A stretch of DNA of 64,000 nt, from positions 21,743,892 to 21,807,891 of the forward strand of contig NC_135562.1 in assembly GCF_964340395.1 (NCBI RefSeq), read 5' to 3'. The position numbers were made by a program, and so were the translations under genes. Below the pieces are notes generated by a model. That model made no database searches and was not told where the DNA came from. It saw only the letters and a list, made by a program, of their open reading frames with translations. Of the stretch, positions 31,501 through 44,612 are shown piece after piece (the stretch's first letter is position 1; each line of letters opens with the position of its first letter). The stretch comes from Glandiceps talaboti. Its lineage: Eukaryota; Hemichordata; Enteropneusta; Spengelidae.

Positions 31501-34500
31501 TGATGGAATGAAATAACAGTTATTTAGATTCTAATATTTACTCTTAAAGTTGCCACTACTCAATTTAACCTTTTTGAAAAGATATTACAACGGATAATAC
31601 AATTCTGTTCATCTCCAATATTTCTTCATTCTGCTACAATCTACTTGTGACATATGGTTGTCATTACTTGTCGTGTGCTTAGTACTGACAAAAGAACTTT
31701 TTTAATAACTTATACTTTCCATTGCAGATGGGAAGAAATATTGGGTAACAAAATTTAATGACCATTCTCAGTAATTATACAATTCCAAAATCTTCACTTA
31801 CTTCTTCCACTTCTTGATTGGCTGTCTGGTGTTCATCTGCCATCTGTGTTCGTGTCATCTTCCGTGACCTTCAGTTCCATCCTGAAAGGAATGAATCAAA
31901 CAATACAGTATAAACTTATTGATGGAATGAAATAACAGTTATTTAGATTCTAATATTTACTCTTAAAGTTGCCACTACTCAATTTAACCTTTTTGAAAAG
32001 ATATTACCACGGATAATACAATTCTGTTCATCTCCAGTATTTCTTCATTCTGCTACAATCTACTTGTGACACAAGGTTGTCATTACTTGTTGTGTGCTTA
32101 GTACTGACAAAAGAACCTTTTGATAACTTATACTTTCCATTGCAGATGGGAAGAAATATTGGGCAACAAAAGTTAATGACCATTCTCAGTAATTATACAA
32201 TTCCAAAATGTTCACTTACTTCTTTCACTTCTTGATTGGCTGTCTGGTGTTCATCTGCCATCTGTGTTCGTGTCATCTTCCGTGACCTTGAGTTCCATCC
32301 TGAAAGGAATGAATCAAACAATACAGTATAAGCTTATTGATGGAATGAAATAACAGTTATTTAGATTCTAATATTTACTCATAAAGTTGCCACTACTCAA
32401 TTTAACCTTTTTGAAAAGATATTACCATGGATAATACAAATCTGTTCATCTCCAAAATACTTCTTCATTCTGCTACAATCTACTTGTGACATCAGGTTGT
32501 CATTACTTGTCGTGTGCTTAGTACTGACAAAAGAACTTTTAGATAACTTATACTTTCCATTGCAGATGGGAAGAAATATTGGGCAACAAAATTTAATGAC
32601 CATTCTCAGTAATTATACAATTCCAAAATCATCACTTACTTCTTCCACTTCTTGATTGGCTGTCTGGTGTTCATCTGCCATCTGTGTTCGTGTCATCTTC
32701 CGTGACCTTGAGTTCCATCCTGAAAGGAATGAATCAAACAACACAGTATAAACTTATTGATGGAATGAAATAACAGTTATTTAGATTCTAATACTTACTC
32801 TTAAAGTTGCCACTACTCAATTTAACCTTTTTGAAAAGAGATTACCACATATAATACAATTCTGTTCATCTCCAGTATTTCTTCATTCTGCTACAATCTA
32901 CTTGTGACATAAGGTTGTCATTACTTGTTGTGTGCTTAGAACTGACAAAAGAACCTTTTGATAACTTATACTTTCCATTGCAGATGGGAAGAAATATTGG
33001 GCAACAAAATTTAATGACCATTCTCAGTAATTATACAATTCCAAAATCTTCACTTACTTCTTCCACTTCTTGATTGGCTGTCTGGAGTTCATGTGCCATC
33101 TGTGTTCGTGTCATCTTCCGTGACCTTGAGTTCCATCCTGAAAGGAATGATTCAAACAATACAGTATAAACTTATTGATGGAATGAAATAACAGTTATTT
33201 AGATTCTAATATTTACTCTTAAAGTTGCCACTACTCAATTTAACCTTTTTGAAAAGATATTACCATGGATAATACAAATCTGTTCATCTCCAAAATATTT
33301 CTTCATTCTGCTACAATCCACTTGTGACATAAGGTTGTCATTCCTTGTCGTGTGCTTAGTACTGACAAAAGAACTTTTTGATAACTTATACTTTCCATTG
33401 AAGATGGGAAGAAATATTGGGCAACAAAATTTAATGACCATTCTCAGTAATTATACAATTCCAAAATCTTCACTTACTTCTTTCACTTCTTGATTGGTTG
33501 TCTGGTGTTCATCTGCCATCTGTGTTCGTGTCATCTTCCGTGACCTTGAGTTCCATCCTGAAAGGAATAAATCAAACAATACAGTATAAACTTATTGATG
33601 GAATGAAATAACAGTTATTTAGATTCTAATATTTACTCTTCAAGTTGCCACTACTCAATTTAACCTTTTTGAAAAGATATTACCACGGATAATACAATTC
33701 CGTTCATCTCCAATATTTCTTCATTCTGCTACAATCTACTTGTGACATAAGGTTGTCATTACTTGTTCTGTGCTTAGAACTGACAAAAGAACCTTTTGAT
33801 AACTTATACTTTCCATTGCAGATGGGAAGAAATATTGGGCAACAAAATTTAATGACCATTCTCAGTAATTATACAATTCCAAAATCTTCACTTACTTCTT
33901 CCACTTCTTGATTGGCTGTCTGGTGTTCATCTGCCATCTGTGTTCGTGTCATCTTCCGTGACCTTGAGTTCCATCCTGAAAGGAATGATTCAAACAATAC
34001 AGTATAAACTTATTGATGGAATGAAATAACAGTTATTTAGATTCTAATATTTACTCTTAAAGTTGCCACTACTCAATTTAACCTTTTTGAAAAGATATTA
34101 CAACGGATAATACAATTCTGTTCATCTCCAATATTTCTTCATTCTGCTACAATCTACTTGTGACATATGGTTGTCATTACTTGTCGTGTGCTTAGTACTG
34201 ACAAAAGAACTTTTTTAATAACTTATACTTTCCATTGCAGATGGGAAGAAATATTGGGTAACAAAATTTAATGACCATTCTCAGTAATTATACAATTCCA
34301 AAATCTTCACTTACTTCTTCCACTTCTTGATTGGCTGTCTGGTGTTCATCTGCCATCTGTGTTCGTGTCATCTTCCGTGACCTTCAGTTCCATCCTGAAA
34401 GGAATGAATCAAACAATACAGTATAAACTTATTGATGGAATGAAATAACAGTTATTTAGATTCTAATATTTACTCTTAAAGTTGCCACTACTCAATTTAA

Positions 34501-37500
34501 CCTTTTTGAAAAGATATTACCACGGATAATACAATTCTGTTCATCTCCAGTATTTCTTCATTCTGCTACAATCTACTTGTGACACAAGGTTGTCATTACT
34601 TGTTGTGTGCTTAGTACTGACAAAAGAACCTTTTGATAACTTATACTTTCCATTGCAGATGGGAAGAAATATTGGGCAACAAAAGTTAATGACCATTCTC
34701 AGTAATTATACAATTCCAAAATGTTCACTTACTTCTTTCACTTCTTGATTGGCTGTCTGGTGTTCATCTGCCATCTGTGTTCGTGTCATCTTCCGTGACC
34801 TTGAGTTCCATCCTGAAAGGAATGAATCAAACAATACAGTATAAGCTTATTGATGGAATGAAATAACAGTTATTTAGATTCTAATATTTACTCTTAAAGT
34901 TGCCACTACTCAATTTAACCTTTTTGAAAAGATATTACCATGGATAATACAAATCTGTTCATCTCCAAAATATTTCTTCATTCTGCTACAATCCACTTGT
35001 GACATAAGGTTGTCATTCCTTGTCGTGTGCTTAGTACTGACAAAAGAACTTTTTGATAACTTATACTTTCCATTGAAGATGGGAAGAAATATTGGGCAAC
35101 AAAATTTAATGACCATTCTCAGTAATTATACAATTCCAAAATCTTCACTTACTTCTTCCACTTCTTGATTGGCTGTCTGGTGTTCATGTGCCATCTGTGT
35201 TCGTGTCATCTTCCGTGACCTTGAGTTCCATCCTGAAAGGAATGATTCAAACAATACAGTATAAACTTATTGATGGAATGAAATAACAGTTATTTAGATT
35301 CTAATATTTACTCTTAAAGTTGCCACTACTCAATTTAACCTTTTTGAAAAGATATTACAACGGATAATACAATTCTGTTCATCTCCAATATTTCGTCATT
35401 CTGCTACAATCTACTTGTGACATCAGGTTGTCATTACTTGTCGTGTGCTTAGTACTGACAAAAGAACTTTTTGATAACTTATACTTTCCATTGCAGATGG
35501 GAAGAAATATTGGGCAACAAAATTTAATGACCATTCTCAGTAATTATACAATTCCAAAATCTTCACTTACTTCTTCCACTTCTTGATTGGCTGTATGGTG
35601 TTCATGTGCCATCTGTGTTCGTGTCATCTTCCGTGACCTTGAGTTCCATCCTGAAAGGAATGATTCAAACAATACAGTATAAACTTATTGATGGAATGAA
35701 ATAACAGTTATTTAGATTCTAATATTTACTCTTAAAGTTGCCACTACTCAATTTAACCTTTTTGAAAAGATATTACCATGGATAATACAAATCTGTTCAT
35801 CTCCAAAATATTTCTTCATTCTGCTACAATCCACTTGTGACATAAGGTTGTCATTCCTTGTCGTGTGCTTAGTACTGACAAAAGAACTTTTTGATAACTT
35901 ATACTTTCCATTGAAGATGGGAAGAAATATTGGGCAACAAAATTTAATGACCATTCTCAGTAATTATACAATTCCAAAATCTTCACTTACTTCTTTCACT
36001 TCTTGATTGGTTGTCTGGTGTTCATCTGCCATCTGTGTTCGTGTCATCTTCCGTGACCTTGAGTTCCATCCTGAAAGGAATAAATCAAACAATACAGTAT
36101 AAACTTATTGATGGAATGAAATAACAGTTATTTAGATTCTAATATTTACTCTTCAAGTTGCCACTACTCAATTTAACCTTTTTGAAAAGATATTACCACG
36201 GATAATACAATTCCGTTCATCTCCAATATTTCTTCATTCTGCTACAATCTACTTGTGACATAAGGTTGTCATTACTTGTTCTGTGCTTAGAACTGACAAA
36301 AGAACCTTTTGATAACTTATACTTTCCATTGCAGATGGGAAGAAATATTGGGCAACAAAATTTAATGACCATTCTCAGTAATTATACAATTCCAAAATCT
36401 TCACTTACTTCTTCCACTTCTTGATTGGCTGTCTGGTGTTCATCTGCCATCTGTGTTCGTGTCATCTTCCGTGACCTTGAGTTCCATCCTGAAAGGAATG
36501 ATTCAAACAATACAGTATAAACTTATTGATGGAATGAAATAACAGTTATTTAGATTCTAATATTTACTCTTAAAGTTGCCACTACTCAATTTAACCTTTT
36601 TGAAAAGATATTACAACGGATAATACAATTCTGTTCATCTCCAATATTTCTTCATTCTGCTACAATCTACTTGTGACATATGGTTGTCATTACTTGTCGT
36701 GTGCTTAGTACTGACAAAAGAACTTTTTTAATAACTTATACTTTCCATTGCAGATGGGAAGAAATATTGGGTAACAAAATTTAATGACCATTCTCAGTAA
36801 TTATACAATTCCAAAATCTTCACTTACTTCTTCCACTTCTTGATTGGCTGTCTGGTGTTCATCTGCCATCTGTGTTCGTGTCATCTTCCGTGACCTTCAG
36901 TTCCATCCTGAAAGGAATGAATCAAACAATACAGTATAAACTTATTGATGGAATGAAATAACAGTTATTTAGATTCTAATATTTACTCTTAAAGTTGCCA
37001 CTACTCAATTTAACCTTTTTGAAAAGATATTACCACGGATAATACAATTCTGTTCATCTCCAGTATTTCTTCATTCTGCTACAATCTACTTGTGACACAA
37101 GGTTGTCATTACTTGTTGTGTGCTTAGTACTGACAAAAGAACCTTTTGATAACTTATACTTTCCATTGCAGATGGGAAGAAATATTGGGCAACAAAAGTT
37201 AATGACCATTCTCAGTAATTATACAATTCCAAAATGTTCACTTACTTCTTTCACTTCTTGATTGGCTGTCTGGTGTTCATCTGCCATCTGTGTTCGTGTC
37301 ATCTTCCGTGACCTTGAGTTCCATCCTGAAAGGAATGAATCAAACAATACAGTATAAGCTTATTGATGGAATGAAATAACAGTTATTTAGATTCTAATAT
37401 TTACTCTTAAAGTTGCCACTACTCAATTTAACCTTTTTGAAAAGATATTACCATGGATAATACAAATCTGTTCATCTCCAAAATATTTCTTCATTCTGCT

Positions 37501-38100
37501 ACAATCCACTTGTGACATAAGGTTGTCATTCCTTGTCGTGTGCTTAGTACTGACAAAAGAACTTTTTGATAACTTATACTTTCCATTGAAGATGGGAAGA
37601 AATATTGGGCAACAAAATTTAATGACCATTCTCAGTAATTATACAATTCCAAAATCTTCACTTACTTCTTCCACTTCTTGATTGGCTGTCTGGTGTTCAT
37701 GTGCCATCTGTGTTCGTGTCATCTTCCGTGACCTTGAGTTCCATCCTGAAAGGAATGATTCAAACAATACAGTATAAACTTATTGATGGAATGAAATAAC
37801 AGTTATTTAGATTCTAATATTTACTCTTAAAGTTGCCACTACTCAATTTAACCTTTTTGAAAAGATATTACAACGGATAATACAATTCTGTTCATCTCCA
37901 ATATTTCGTCATTCTGCTACAATCTACTTGTGACATCAGGTTGTCATTACTTGTCGTGTGCTTAGTACTGACAAAAGAACTTTTTGATAACTTATACTTT
38001 CCATTGCAGATGGGAAGAAATATTGGGCAACAAAATTTAATGACCATTCTCAGTAATTATACAATTCCAAAATCTTCACTTACTTCTTCCACTTCTTGAT
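28500..38100. repeat. 2,513-bp six-monomer higher-order repeats
   Basis: Diagnostic variants CAATCCACTTG with TTGAAGATGGG, AACTTTTTTAATAAC with GGGTAACAAAA, and CAAAATGTTCAC recur in a fixed order. The first pair appears at 29.1, 30.8, 33.3, 35.0, 35.8 and 37.5 kb, giving spacings of 1,675 and 2,513 bp (four and six monomers). The six-monomer unit is present about three times, with partial internal four-monomer duplications. Neighbouring copies look nearly identical. Confidence 0.75.
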
Positions 38101-39176
38101 TGGCTGTATGGTGTTCATCTGCCATCTGTGTTCGTGTCATCTTCCGTGACCTTGAGTTCCATCCTGAAAGGAATGAATCAAATAACACAGTATAAACTTA
38201 TTGATGGAATGAAATAACTGTTATTTAGATTCTAATACTTACTCTTAAAGTTGCCACTACTCAATTTAACCTTTTTGAAAAGAGATTACCACGTATAATA
38301 CAATTCTGTTCATCTCCAGTATTTCTTCTTTCTGCTACAATCTACTTGTGACATAAGGTTGTCATTACTTGTTGTGTGCTTAGAACTGACAAAAGAAACT
38401 TTTGATAACTTATACTTTCCATTGCAGATGGGAAGAAATATTGGGCAACAAAATTTAATGACCATTCTCAGTAATTATACAATTCCAAAATCTTCACTTA
38501 CTTCTTCCACTTCTTGATTGGCTGTCTGGTGTTCATCTGCCATCTGTGTTCGTGTCATCTTCCGTGACCTTGAGTTCCATCCTGAAAGGAATGATTCAAA
38601 CAATACAGTATAAACTTATTGATAAAATGAAATAACAGTTATTTAGATTCTAATATTTACTCTTAAAGTTGCCACTACTCAATTTAACCTTTTTGAAAAG
38701 ATAATACAACGGATAATACAATTCTGTTCATCTCCAATATTTCTTCATTCTGCTACAATCTACTTGTGACATCAGGTTGTCATTACTTGTCGTGTGCTTA
38801 GTACTGACAAAAGAACTTTTTGATAACTTATACTTTCCATTGCAGATGGGAAGAAATATTGGGCAACAAAATTTAATGACCATTCTCAGTAATTATACAA
38901 TTCCAAAATCTTCACTTACTTCTTCCACTTCTTGATTGGCTGTCTAGTGTTCATCTGCCATCTGTGTTCGTGTCATCTTCCGTGACCTTGAGTTCCATCC
39001 TGAAAGGAATGATTCAAACAATACAGTATAAACTTATTGATGGAATGAAATAACAGTTATTTAGATTCTAATATTTACTCTTAAAGTTGCCACTACTCAA
39101 TTTAACCTTTTTGAAAAGATATTACCATGGATAATACAATTCTGTTCATCTCCAAAATATTTCTTCATTCTGCTAC

Positions 39177-40247
39177 AATAATAATAATAATAATAATAAC
39201 TTTATTCGTCATGTCGATCATGAAATTTTCGTTGCATTGACAGAAAATAGACAAACTACATATCCACACAGTTTACATTAACTTAAATACATAATCCATG
39301 AAAAGTAAAGTTAGGATTACAATACTTATAAATACATACAGACAGTAGCGGTTACATGTTATTGATGAGATGAATAGATCTTGGAACAAAGCTATACTTA
39401 AATCTGTTTGTACGTGCACGTGGTACTCTGAGGCGACGACCACTTGGTAGATATTTATATTCTGTATGTAGTGGATGTGTTGAATCTTTGATAATTTTTG
39501 TAGCAGTCTTAAACGATTTGAGTTTATACAATGTAGAGTTATCAGATAGTTCGTAGAATTCATTATTAACTAATTTTCTGCATATGTTCCTAGGACGGTT
39601 TAGATCGTGTTTAAGATAGGTAGGCAGCATATCATAGAATGCAATGTTCGCATAACTGAGGACTGTATAAATAGTTGAATTGTAGAACAAAGACATGACA
39701 TTCGAGCTAACATTTAATTTCCTCATGGACCTTGCAAAATACAACCTTTTATTTGCTTTTTTGAGCTGATTGTCAACATGTTGCGAAAAGGACAATTTAT
39801 CATCAACCATACAACCAAGATATCTATATACTGATGTTCTTTCGACTTGCATATTGTTAATTTCAACAGGTTGTTTTTCTGCTTTATTCCGTCGGAAGTC
39901 AAAAATTAATTCTTTTGTTTTTGGCACATTAAGATCAAGGTAGTTATCTTTACACCAGGTGTTGACAAACTCGATACACTCCACATACTCACTGTCATCA
40001 TCATTTGATATAAATCCGACAACAGCTGTATCATCTGCATATTTCTCAATCATCGCGCCATTAGTGTCCCATGCCAAATCATTTGTGTAAAGTACAAAAA
40101 GAACTGGTGACAGCACACAGCCCTGTGGTGCACCTGTATTAACTGTTATTATGTCGGATACACCATACTAAGTGCGGACATATTGTGATCTTTCGGTGAG
40201 GTAATCTAAGATCCATAATTTCAAGTAGGCCGGTGCATTGAGTGCAT
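39177..40247 (-). mobile_element. 5'-truncated non-LTR retrotransposon (CR1/L2-like) inserted in the satellite
   Basis: The satellite breaks after CTGCTACAAT and resumes at CAATCTACTTG, exactly the interrupted monomer sequence, so both element ends are defined. The direct repeat CAAT may be a short target-site duplication. Read on the minus strand, the element has reverse-transcriptase coding sequence, then an untranslated tail with AATAAAG followed by a (TTA)n run at 39177-39199, a tail style common in the CR1/L2 group. The 5' end is cut within the RT domain, the usual result of incomplete target-primed reverse transcription. About 1.07 kb remains. Confidence 0.9.
39352..40247 (-). pseudogene. 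LINE reverse transcriptase C-terminal fragment, broken
   Basis: This encodes the second half of a non-LTR reverse transcriptase: the palm and thumb that copy element RNA at a nicked target, plus the C-terminal tail. In order it shows the conserved GAPQGCVLSP block just before the longest open stretch, the catalytic FADD-type box as YADDTAVVG, the LNVPKTKE and DFRR blocks typical of CR1/L2/Rex-type elements, and the thumb motif YRYLGCMVDDKLSFSQHV. The frame also reads upstream of the GAPQG block (ending QYVRT) but is interrupted there by a TAG at 40168-40170. The endonuclease domain and the first half of the RT are missing through 5' truncation. No start codon of its own can be argued; the 254-codon frame simply begins at the first Met after the stop. 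It is a dead copy. Confidence 0.9.
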
Positions 40248-40742
40248 TCAATCTACTTGTGACATAAGGTTGTCAGTACTTGTAGTGTGTTTATTACTGA
40301 CAAAAGAACTGTTTGATAACTTATACTTTCCATTGCAGATGGGAAGAAATATTGGGCAACAAAATTTAATGACCATTCTCAGTAATTATACAATTCCAAA
40401 ATCTTCACTTACTTCTTCCACTTCTTGATTGAGTGTCTGGTGTTCATCTGCCATCTGTGTTCGTGTCATCTTCCGTGACCTTGACTTCCATCCTGAAAGG
40501 AATGAATCAAATAATACAGTATAAACTTATTGATGGAATGAAATAACAGTTATTTAGATTCTAATATTTACTCTTAAAGTTGCCACTACTCACATCGACC
40601 TTTTTGACAAAATATTACTACTTATAATAAAATTATGTTTATCTTCAAAATATTAATTCATTCAGCTACAATCTACTTGTGACATAAGGTTGTCACTACT
40701 TGTCATGTGCTTAGTACTGACAAAAGACCCTTATAGATAACT
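40248..40742 (-). repeat. Right end of the satellite array (diverged edge monomers)
   Basis: The monomer interrupted by the LINE resumes at 40248. One full monomer follows, then part of another. The last unit differs much more from the rest, for example CACTACTCACATCGACC and CAGCTACAATC near 40590-40670. Similarity stops near 40742, where the CTGA minisatellite begins. Higher divergence at an array edge is expected when exchange homogenises the interior more often than the ends. Confidence 0.9.
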
Positions 40743-43040
40743 TGTGCACGTACTACTTGATGTACACATACTACTTGATGGCTTACTGATAGGTGATTGA
40801 CTGTTTCAGTTGTATTACAGCATGTCGGACTGACTGACTGACTGACTGACTGGTGACTGACTGACTCCTTGTAATGTACATCTGTCATCTACTAATTTGA
40901 TGGCTGACTGACAGGTGACTGACTGTCTGCTTCAGTTGTACTACAACATTTCTGACTGACTGACTGACTGACAGACTCCTTGTAATGTACATATACTACT
41001 TGATGGCTGACTGACAGGTGACTGACTGACTAACTGCTTCACTTGTACTACAACATTTCTGACTAACTGACTACTGACTGACTGACTGACTGACTGACTA
41101 GTGACTGACAGACTCCTTGTAATTTACATGTACTACTTGATGGCTGGGTGACTGACAGGTGACTGACTGACTGACTGACTGACTGACTGACTGCTTCAGT
41201 TGTACTACAACATTTCTGACTGACTGACTGACTGACTGACTGACTAGTGACTGACAGACTCCTTGTAATGTACATGTACTACTTGATGGCTGACTGACAG
41301 GTGACTGACTGACTATTTCAGTTGTACTACAACATTTTTGACTGACTGACTAGTGACTGACAGACTCCTTTAATGTACACATACTGCTTAATGGCTGACT
41401 GACAGATGACTGACTGACTGACTGACTGACTGCTTCAGTTGTACTACAACATTTCGGACTGGCTGACACTGACTGACTTGTGACTGACAGACTCCTTGTA
41501 ATGTACATCTACTAAATTAATGGCTGACTGACAGGTGACTGACTGTCTGCTTCAGTTGTACTACAATATTTCTGACTGACTGACTAGTGACTGACAGATT
41601 CCTTGTAATGTACATGTACTGCTTGATGGCTGACTGACAGGTGACTGACTGACTGACTGACTGACTGACTGACTGACTGACTGCTTCAGTTGTACTACAA
41701 CATTTCTGACTGACTGACTAGTGACTGACAGACTCCTTGTAATTTACATGTCCTACTCGATGGCTGGGTGACTGACAGGTGACTGACTGACTGACTGACT
41801 GACTGACTGACTGCTTCAGTTGTACTACAACATTTCTGACTGATCGACTAGGGACTGATAGACTCCTTGTAATGTACATGTACTACTTGGTGGCTGACTG
41901 ACTTCTTCAGTTGTACTACTGACTGACTGACTGACTAGTGACTGACAGACACCTTGTAATGTACATGTACTACTTGGTGGCTGACTGACAGGTGACTGAC
42001 TGACTATTTCAGTTGTACTACAACATTTTTGACTGACTGACTAGTGACTGACAGACTCCTTGTAATGTACACATACTGCTTAATGGCTGACTGACAGGTG
42101 ACTGACTGACTGACTGCTTCAGTTGTACTACAACATTTCTGACTGATCGACTAGGGAATGACAGACTCCTTGTAATGTACATTTACTACTTGGTGGCTGA
42201 CTGACTTCTTCAGTTGTACTACTGACTGACTGACTGACTGACTGACTGGTGACTGATAGACTCCTCGTAATGTACATGTACTACTTTGATGGCTGACTGA
42301 CAGTTGACTGACTGACTAACTGCTTCAGGTGTACTACAACATTTCTGACTGACTGACTGACTGACTGACTGACTGACTTTCTTGTGACTGACAGACTCCT
42401 TGTAATGTACATGTATTGCTTGGTGGCTGACTGACTTCTTCAGTTGTACTGCAACATTTCTGACTGACTGACTGACTGACTGATGACTGACTGACTGACT
42501 GACTGACTGACTGACAGACTGATTGACTGACTGACTGACTGACTGACTGACTCCTTGTAATGTATACGTACTACTTGATGGCTGACTGACAGGTGAGTGA
42601 CTGACTGACAGCTTCACTTGTACTACAACATTTCTGACTGACTGACTAGTGACTGACAGATGCCTTGTAATGTACATGTACTACTTGGTGGCTGACTGAC
42701 TTCTTCAATTGTACTGCAACATTTCTGACTGACTGACTGAATGACTGACTGGTGACTGACTGACTCCTTGTAATGTACACGTACAGCTTAATGGCTGACT
42801 GACAGGTGACTGAATGACTGCTTCAGTTGTACTACAACATTTCTGACTGATCGACTAGGGACTGACAGACTCCTTGTAATGTACATGTACTACTTTGATG
42901 GCTGACTGACAGGTGACTGACTGACTGACTGACTGACTGACTGCTTCAGTTGAACTACAACATTTCTGACTGACTGACTGACTTGTGACTGACACACTCC
43001 TTGTAATGTACATGTACTACTTGGTGGCTGACTGACTTCT
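40743..43040. repeat. CTGA-rich minisatellite, about 19 units of 95-150 bp
   Basis: Each unit combines a variable (CTGA)n run, a conserved CAGTTGTACTACAACATTTC block and a conserved CTCCTTGTAATGTACATG block. Unit length varies mainly through the number of CTGA steps. The conserved parts contain two palindromes, GTTGTA-C-TACAAC and GTACATGTAC. Long minus-strand frames here are only translations of the tetranucleotide (Val-Ser-Gln runs) and are not genes. Confidence 0.95.
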
Positions 43041-44340
43041 TCGCCTTTGTACATGTAGTATGTAAATAAGTTTAGAGAAAATGGACTATATTTTATCAGC
43101 ATCATCAACATTCCAAAACACGTTTGTCATCTATTTGTAAACTCTGACAGGATTAATTACGAAAATAAGCATCAGAGACGTCACTTAAATCACATGTGCT
43201 CAAATGATCGCCTTCGTGTGACACTGAACTAGAACTTAGTTGAACAGCCAATATGTTACGATCTGTCAAAGTACATTATCTGTCAATGTCATATATCATG
43301 ATCACGATCAGAAATCCTGTCATTTGTGCGATTTGTTATTCAAATTATACAATTAAATGAAAATTCCTACACTCTGAACAGTGTTGCAACTCAACCTACC
43401 AAATTTAGTTCGACCACACTTTGGAAAACCAAAATTTCCGAGGGTATTTACGAGATGTACTTTATGTTTCTTGGACGACGTCATTTTGAATGCCGATCTT
43501 CGAATTTTAGGTAAGGTTCGGAAACAATCGGAAGCCAATGTCGCCGAGCTCAGTTCCATTTCTCACGTTCGATTGACATTTGTGCTCGATTGAGTAGATC
43601 TCCCCACCCGAACGTCAACTCGGCAAAGCAGAAACCGATATTCCGAGTACGATAACATTTGAGTACGATCGATTAGATCATCTATATTTCGTTACTAACG
43701 GAAATAGAGAGTTCATTTTTAGGGCTTTTCTTAGCAATTTGAAATTATCAAAGTACAAATCCAATTTTGCATGTAATTTGTAAATTTTTAGCAGCTGAAT
43801 AGCCGACCCAATTGACTGAAAAGCCGGGCAAACTGGTCGGTGGCCAGCTTAAAATGAACACGCTGATTCACAAGTCTCAAAAATGGCAGTCCAGGCTATT
43901 CTTTTAGTTGTATCTCTGCACATTCCAACCATTTCTTTAGTGGGCTTCAAATTCTTGATATATTTAAATTACACAAACCTCAACTTTGAACTTCCATGTA
44001 TGACTTATTATAATATTAAACAAGTAGTTACCTCACTACCTTCCACATTATTGCACTCCTCCATTTTTATGATTATAGTACTAGCTAGGTTAAAGGTTAG
44101 GGGATGACATATCAAACAACAACAAAATGTGCTCACTGATCCGAAACAGATTTTTGAGGGGAGCGTTAAATAGGGGGGGGGGGGTCTGTAGCGGTTGTAG
44201 CGTAGTAAAAGTGATATAGCAAAACCGCTACAGATTCAGATATGAATCGGTTCTGTCGATTTGCGTTTGCGTTAGAAGAATTATAGTGTTTGATTTGGGT
44301 TAAACGTCGAAACGAAAAAAAGCACGAAAACAGACGAAAA
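43041..44340. other. Unique intergenic or intronic DNA, no supported gene
   Basis: No convincing gene was seen. Overlapping short frames at 43326-43593 run on both strands without recognisable domains. A GTAAGG splice-donor-like site occurs at about 43510 on the plus strand. A run of 11 G lies at about 44175-44185. Confidence 0.4.
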
Positions 44341-44375
44341 AGCCTATATTATATATAAGACAATTATTGACTCAC

Positions 44376-44425
44376 TTCTGCCTTGAGATTGAAAATCACA
44401 TCCATCTATCTTGGGGATGTTCCAT
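44376..44425 (-). pseudogene. Exon relic sharing the satellite's acceptor and intron sequence
   Basis: On the minus strand a 50-nt segment lies between an acceptor ending TTCACTTTCAG and a donor GTGAGTC. The stretch from TTCCAT through the acceptor into the intron (plus strand about 44420-44450, including ATCAAACAATA) matches the satellite's own acceptor region at about 29 of 33 positions with short gaps. Its 3' part (CAATCTCAAGGCAG) is duplicated in the candidate exon at 44613-44708. In the frame shared with that exon it contains a TAG. I read it as a decayed duplicate exon and a likely relative of the sequence that seeded the array. Its homology to the satellite is a by-eye match. Confidence 0.45.
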
Positions 44426-44612
44426 CTGAAAGTGAATTCATCAAACAATAGTTTTTACAAAAAATAAATACTTTTTCAATATATAGCATTCATTGATATT
44501 GTAATATCTTATTCTGTTACATACCACAGACTTGAAAGTCTCTAACTTCTAATGTTCCAATAACATTGATTAACATCAGGTAAAATCACTTTATAAGACA
44601 ATTATTACTTAC

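Larger units (their letters stand above)
1..39176 (-). repeat. 419-bp satellite array, about 93 head-to-tail monomers
   Basis: One sequence of about 419 bp (variants 418-420) repeats without interruption in a single orientation from the left edge to the LINE insertion, so the true array is longer than seen. Landmarks recurring once per unit on the plus strand are GATTGGCTG, the HindIII-like AAGCTTATT or its AAACTTATT variant, and CTTGTGACAT. Monomers differ at a limited set of positions, for example CCAAAATAC, CCAGTATTT or CCAATATTT around the middle, and these variants recur in blocks, the signature of unequal crossing-over or conversion. Strand is given as minus because the splice-like signals and the longest open frame lie on that strand. 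Short open frames of 61-114 codons recur throughout. They are broken by shared 2-bp indels and stops in about half the units, so I do not call them genes. Confidence 0.97.

Noticed and set aside
1-39176. CRISPR array
   Set aside because: There are no short repeats with unique spacers; the whole 419-bp unit repeats and the surroundings are eukaryotic.
39273-39563. 96-codon minus-strand frame
   Set aside because: Shadow frame overlapping the end of the LINE coding region and its 3' tail.
42219-42677. Val-Ser-Gln-rich minus-strand frames at 40.7-43.1 kb
   Set aside because: Direct translations of the CTGA tetranucleotide and its spacer.
43326-43593. Three overlapping frames on both strands
   Set aside because: Mutual overlap with no recognisable feature; the GTAAGG donor-like site alone is not enough.
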